8,119 bases of DNA from Burkholderiaceae bacterium (GTDB taxonomy: Bacteria; Pseudomonadota; Gammaproteobacteria; Burkholderiales; Burkholderiaceae), in contig JAKONL010000035.1 of NCBI GenBank assembly GCA_022701965.1, positions 1 through 8,119 on the forward strand, read 5' to 3'. The notes beneath the pieces are model-generated. The model was not told the origin of the DNA and searched no databases. It saw nothing but the letters and a program-made list of their open reading frames with translations. The position numbers were made by a program, and so were the translations under genes. Below, piece after piece: positions 6,314-8,119 of this stretch (position 1 is its first letter; each line of letters starts with the position of its first letter).

Positions 6314-6331
6314 GATTCCTTCGCCGCCGAC

Positions 6332-6354
6332 CGGACGACGCTAGGAGCCGTCCG
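6332..6354 (-). terminator. Hairpin downstream of the second Bug gene
   Basis: CGGACG (6332-6337) pairs with CGTCCG (6349-6354), and within the loop GCT (6340-6342) pairs with AGC (6346-6348), giving a stem of nine pairs with a two-base bulge and a three-base loop. It begins 15 bases after the stop of the minus-strand Bug gene. No T-run follows, so termination or 3'-end protection is possible but not shown. Confidence 0.35.
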
Positions 6355-6369
6355 AGATACCGCGAGCCG

Positions 6370-7344
6370 TCAGGGACCCTTCGCGAGCCCCAGCTTCTCG
6401 ATGATCACCTTCTCCTTGCCCATCGTCTCCTGCGCGAACTTCGTGTATTCCGCCGAGCTCATGTAGTTGGGCAGCATGTCGTAGCGGCCGAGCGAGGCGA
6501 CGTAGCTCGGTTCCTCCATCGCCTGCTTGAAGGCATCGTGCAGCTTCTTCACGACCTCCGGCGGCGTGCCCTTGGGCGCGCCGATGCCGAACGGCGAGTT
6601 CTGCACGATGTCGTAGCCGAGCTCCTTGAGCGTCGGCGCGTCGGGGAACTTGGCCAGGCGCGTGGCGCCCCAGGTGTTGAGCACGCGCAGCTTGCCCGCC
6701 TCCACCTGCGGTGCGAAGCCGGTGCTGTCGGCCGCGGCCATCAGGTGCCCGCCGACGACCGCCTGCATCAGGTCGGCGCTGCCCTTGTAGGGCACGTGCT
6801 GCAGCTGGATGCCGGCGCGCTGGGCGACCGTCTCCATCGTCAGGTGGGGGCTGGTGAGGTTGCCGGTGGAGCCGTAGGTCAGCGCGCCCGGATGGGACTT
6901 GGCATAGGCGACGAAGTCGGCCCAGGTCTTGAACGGGCTGTCGGCCGGAACGACCAGGCCGAACGCGTAGCCGGTCACGTTGATGACGTAGCTGATGTCC
7001 TTGATCGGGTCCCAGTTCAGCTTGGTGGTGTAGCCGAGCCGGAACACGCCCAGCGGGATCTGCGCGACCGTGTAGCCGTCGGCCGCCGAACTCTGCAGCG
7101 CCTGCGCCGGAAGCGTGCCGCCGGCGCCGGGCTTGTTGTCGATGATGACCGGCTGGCCGAGGATCTTCGAGGCGTTGTCGGCGAGCTGGCGCATCGTGAT
7201 GTCGGTGGGCCCGCCGGCGGGGAAGGCGATGACCAGCTTGACGGGGCGGGCGGGAAACGACTGGGCCTGCGCGGCGAGCGGAGACAGCACGGCGGCACAG
7301 GCCAGCGTGGCGGCGCAGAACGAGAGAACGGAGCGACGATGCAT
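6370..7344 (-). CDS. Second Bug/TctC-family substrate-binding protein
   Basis: A 324-residue periplasmic solute-binding protein with its own Sec signal peptide: MHRRSVLSF, a hydrophobic Ala/Leu/Cys core, and a likely cleavage after AQA (27/28). The mature start, FPARPVKLVIAFPAGGPTD (30-48), and IIDNKPGAGG (67-76) are the Bug hallmarks, followed by the family's VPYKGSADLMQAVVGGH and DAPTLKELGY segments. The frame is open for 27 more codons upstream to an ATG at 7423-7425, but the inner ATG at 7342-7344 is chosen because it begins the signal peptide directly and has AGGA eight bases upstream. Its loops differ clearly from those of the first Bug protein, so a different ligand is likely and this is not a recent duplication. 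It is alone: no TctA, TctB or enzyme gene is on its strand, only the disrupted ORF downstream. Ligand unknown. Confidence 0.93.
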   Translation of the reverse strand: MHRRSVLSFCAATLACAAVLSPLAAQAQSFPARPVKLVIAFPAGGPTDITMRQLADNASKILGQPVIIDNKPGAGGTLPAQALQSSAADGYTVAQIPLGVFRLGYTTKLNWDPIKDISYVINVTGYAFGLVVPADSPFKTWADFVAYAKSHPGALTYGSTGNLTSPHLTMETVAQRAGIQLQHVPYKGSADLMQAVVGGHLMAAADSTGFAPQVEAGKLRVLNTWGATRLAKFPDAPTLKELGYDIVQNSPFGIGAPKGTPPEVVKKLHDAFKQAMEEPSYVASLGRYDMLPNYMSSAEYTKFAQETMGKEKVIIEKLGLAKGP

Positions 7345-7413
7345 GCGAGAGATCCTGGTGAACGGTTGGTCCGAGGGTATTCGGGTTCGATCCGACATTG
7401 GGCCGAAGGGGCA

Positions 7414-7428
7414 CGATTTGCACAATCG
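7414..7428. promoter_or_regulatory. Palindrome in the divergent gap upstream of the second Bug gene
   Basis: CGATT (7414-7418) and AATCG (7424-7428) flank TGCAC, making a 15-base interrupted palindrome 70-84 bases upstream of the Bug start at 7344. The area is more AT-rich than its surroundings and the position suits an operator for control of the minus-strand gene. No convincing -10/-35 pair was found around it and no regulator gene adjoins this side, so the assignment is tentative. Confidence 0.3.
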
Positions 7429-7559
7429 GTGACGGCCCTAGCGCGTCGCGATGGCGTCACCCGAGGTGACGACGCCCGGTATTGGCGGGCTTTCCGGCCG
7501 CTCATCGCGCGATGCCCCTCGCCCGGTATCGCGGACGATCACGCATGCACCAGGTCATC

Positions 7560-7877
7560 ATGCTGCGCGTCGAAGCGCCGATCAAGCCGCAGGCGGGAGC
7601 GCCGTGCAACGGTTGCGGCGTCTGCTGCGCGAGCGAGCCCTGTCCGGTCGGCGTGCTGGTCACCGGGCGCACCGGCGGCCGGTGCGCGGCCCTCGAATTC
7701 TCGGACGACGCCGGTCGCTACCTGTGCGGCCTGGTCAGCGACCCGGCATCCCGCCTTCCACGCGTGCTGCGCTGGAGCGCGCCGTGGGTGGCGAAGTTCG
7801 CACGCCGGTTCATCGCCGCCGGGCTGGGCTGCGACAGCGACGTCGATGCCGCGCCGGAGCGGCAACCGGCGCGCTGA
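7560..7877 (+). CDS. YkgJ-type cysteine-cluster protein (CxxCxxCC)
   Basis: A small protein of about 105 residues. It carries the cluster PCNGCGVCCASEPCP, with Cys16, 19, 22, 23 and 28, then Cys42 in GRCAALEF, Cys56 in YLCG and Cys91 in GLGCDSD: eight cysteines in all. This layout matches small YkgJ/UPF0153-like proteins, which are thought to bind zinc or an iron-sulfur cluster; the true function is unknown. There is no signal peptide or membrane segment, so it is probably cytoplasmic. The start is uncertain: ATG 7560 has AGGT only four bases upstream, ATG 7545 in the same frame has a weak GGA nine bases upstream, and ATG 7512 and TTG 7482 extend it further without a visible ribosome site. 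The ending Ala/Arg-rich tail is poorly ordered. It converges with uvrA, with only three bases between the stops. Confidence 0.82.
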   Translation: MLRVEAPIKPQAGAPCNGCGVCCASEPCPVGVLVTGRTGGRCAALEFSDDAGRYLCGLVSDPASRLPRVLRWSAPWVAKFARRFIAAGLGCDSDVDAAPERQPAR

Positions 7878-7880
7878 ACG

Positions 7881-8119
7881 CTACCGCGCCAGCACCGGCC
7901 CCAGCGCCACCCCGGTGTGCGTACCCAGCGCCACCACATCCTCCGGCGGCGCCGCCGCGACGATGCGTCCACCCGCGTTGCCGCCCTCGGGCCCGAGGTC
8001 GATCAGCCAGTCGGCCTCGGCGATGACGTCCAGGTCGTGCTCGATCACCACCACGCTGTGCCCGCCGTTGACCAGCCGGTGCAGCACGTGGATCAGCTTC
8101 TCCACGTCGGCCATGTGCA
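7881..8119 (-). CDS. uvrA: Excinuclease ABC subunit A, C-terminal end (5' part outside window)
   Basis: UvrA is the ATPase that finds bulky DNA damage and loads UvrB in nucleotide excision repair. Only the last 78 or so codons are visible, reading in from the right edge to the TAG at 7881-7883. The visible text is the end of the second ABC ATPase domain: [16 protein letters not shown], then [16 protein letters not shown], holding the ABC H-loop histidine, then [11 protein letters not shown], a near-universal UvrA C-terminal sequence. The tail ends in [11 protein letters not shown], which is normal. The ATG at 8112-8114 is an internal Met, preceded by an in-frame His codon that belongs to the same conserved helix, so this is not the gene start. 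It converges with the cysteine-cluster gene. Confidence 0.96.
   Translation of the reverse strand, partial: HMADVEKLIHVLHRLVNGGHSVVVIEHDLDVIAEADWLIDLGPEGGNAGGRIVAAAPPEDVVALGTHTGVALGPVLAR

Noticed and set aside
7410..7421. Sigma-54-like element GGCACG followed by TTTGC on the plus strand
   Set aside because: The GG and GC elements are eight bases apart, two short of the ten that sigma-54 promoters require.
8112..8114. ATG as the start of a short independent protein at the right edge
   Set aside because: The sequence is the conserved C-terminal end of UvrA and the frame continues upstream past the window edge.

Overview
The window is about 8.1 kb of very GC-rich bacterial chromosome, tightly packed, with third codon positions almost all G or C. 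The gene content (a release factor 3 gene, two periplasmic binding proteins of the Bug/TctC family, a BKACE-type cleavage enzyme, a LysR regulator, uvrA) fits a betaproteobacterium of the order Burkholderiales, perhaps a Comamonadaceae or Alcaligenaceae member. This is inferred from gene families and base composition; no marker here fixes the genus.

Layout from left to right: (1) the 3' end of prfC on the plus strand (1-561); (2) a membrane protein joining a GtrA domain to a HAD phosphatase domain (590-1930, plus); (3) a LysR regulator on the minus strand (2839-2841 GTG start, stop at 1927), whose stop codon shares the palindrome CTAG with the stop of gene 2; (4) a 65-base divergent regulatory gap with a 7-base inverted repeat and a possible leaderless promoter; (5) a plus-strand three-gene operon: 3-hydroxyacyl-CoA dehydrogenase-like enzyme (2907-3899), BKACE/DUF849 beta-keto acid cleavage enzyme (3896-4720), Bug substrate-binding protein (4773-5774); (6) a region of about 600 bases holding a frame-disrupted minus-strand gene (6271 to 5788) and several hairpins; (7) a second, unrelated-looking Bug protein on the minus strand (7344 to 6370); (8) a small cysteine-cluster protein of the YkgJ type (7560-7877, plus); (9) the 3' end of uvrA on the minus strand (7881 to the window edge).

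How they work together: the divergent LysR, the dehydrogenase, the cleavage enzyme and the binding protein form a coherent catabolic cassette. The simplest reading is that the Bug protein captures a small carboxylate, the dehydrogenase oxidises a 3-hydroxy acid to a 3-keto acid, and the BKACE enzyme condenses that with acetyl-CoA and cleaves it to acetoacetate and a new acyl-CoA. The substrate cannot be read from the sequence. The same two-enzyme logic is known from carnitine catabolism (carnitine dehydrogenase plus dehydrocarnitine cleavage enzyme), but the dehydrogenase here looks like the general 3-hydroxyacyl-CoA dehydrogenase group. The flanking prfC, uvrA and YkgJ genes are ordinary housekeeping or conserved genes. 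No tRNA, rRNA, CRISPR array, insertion sequence or phage gene was seen.
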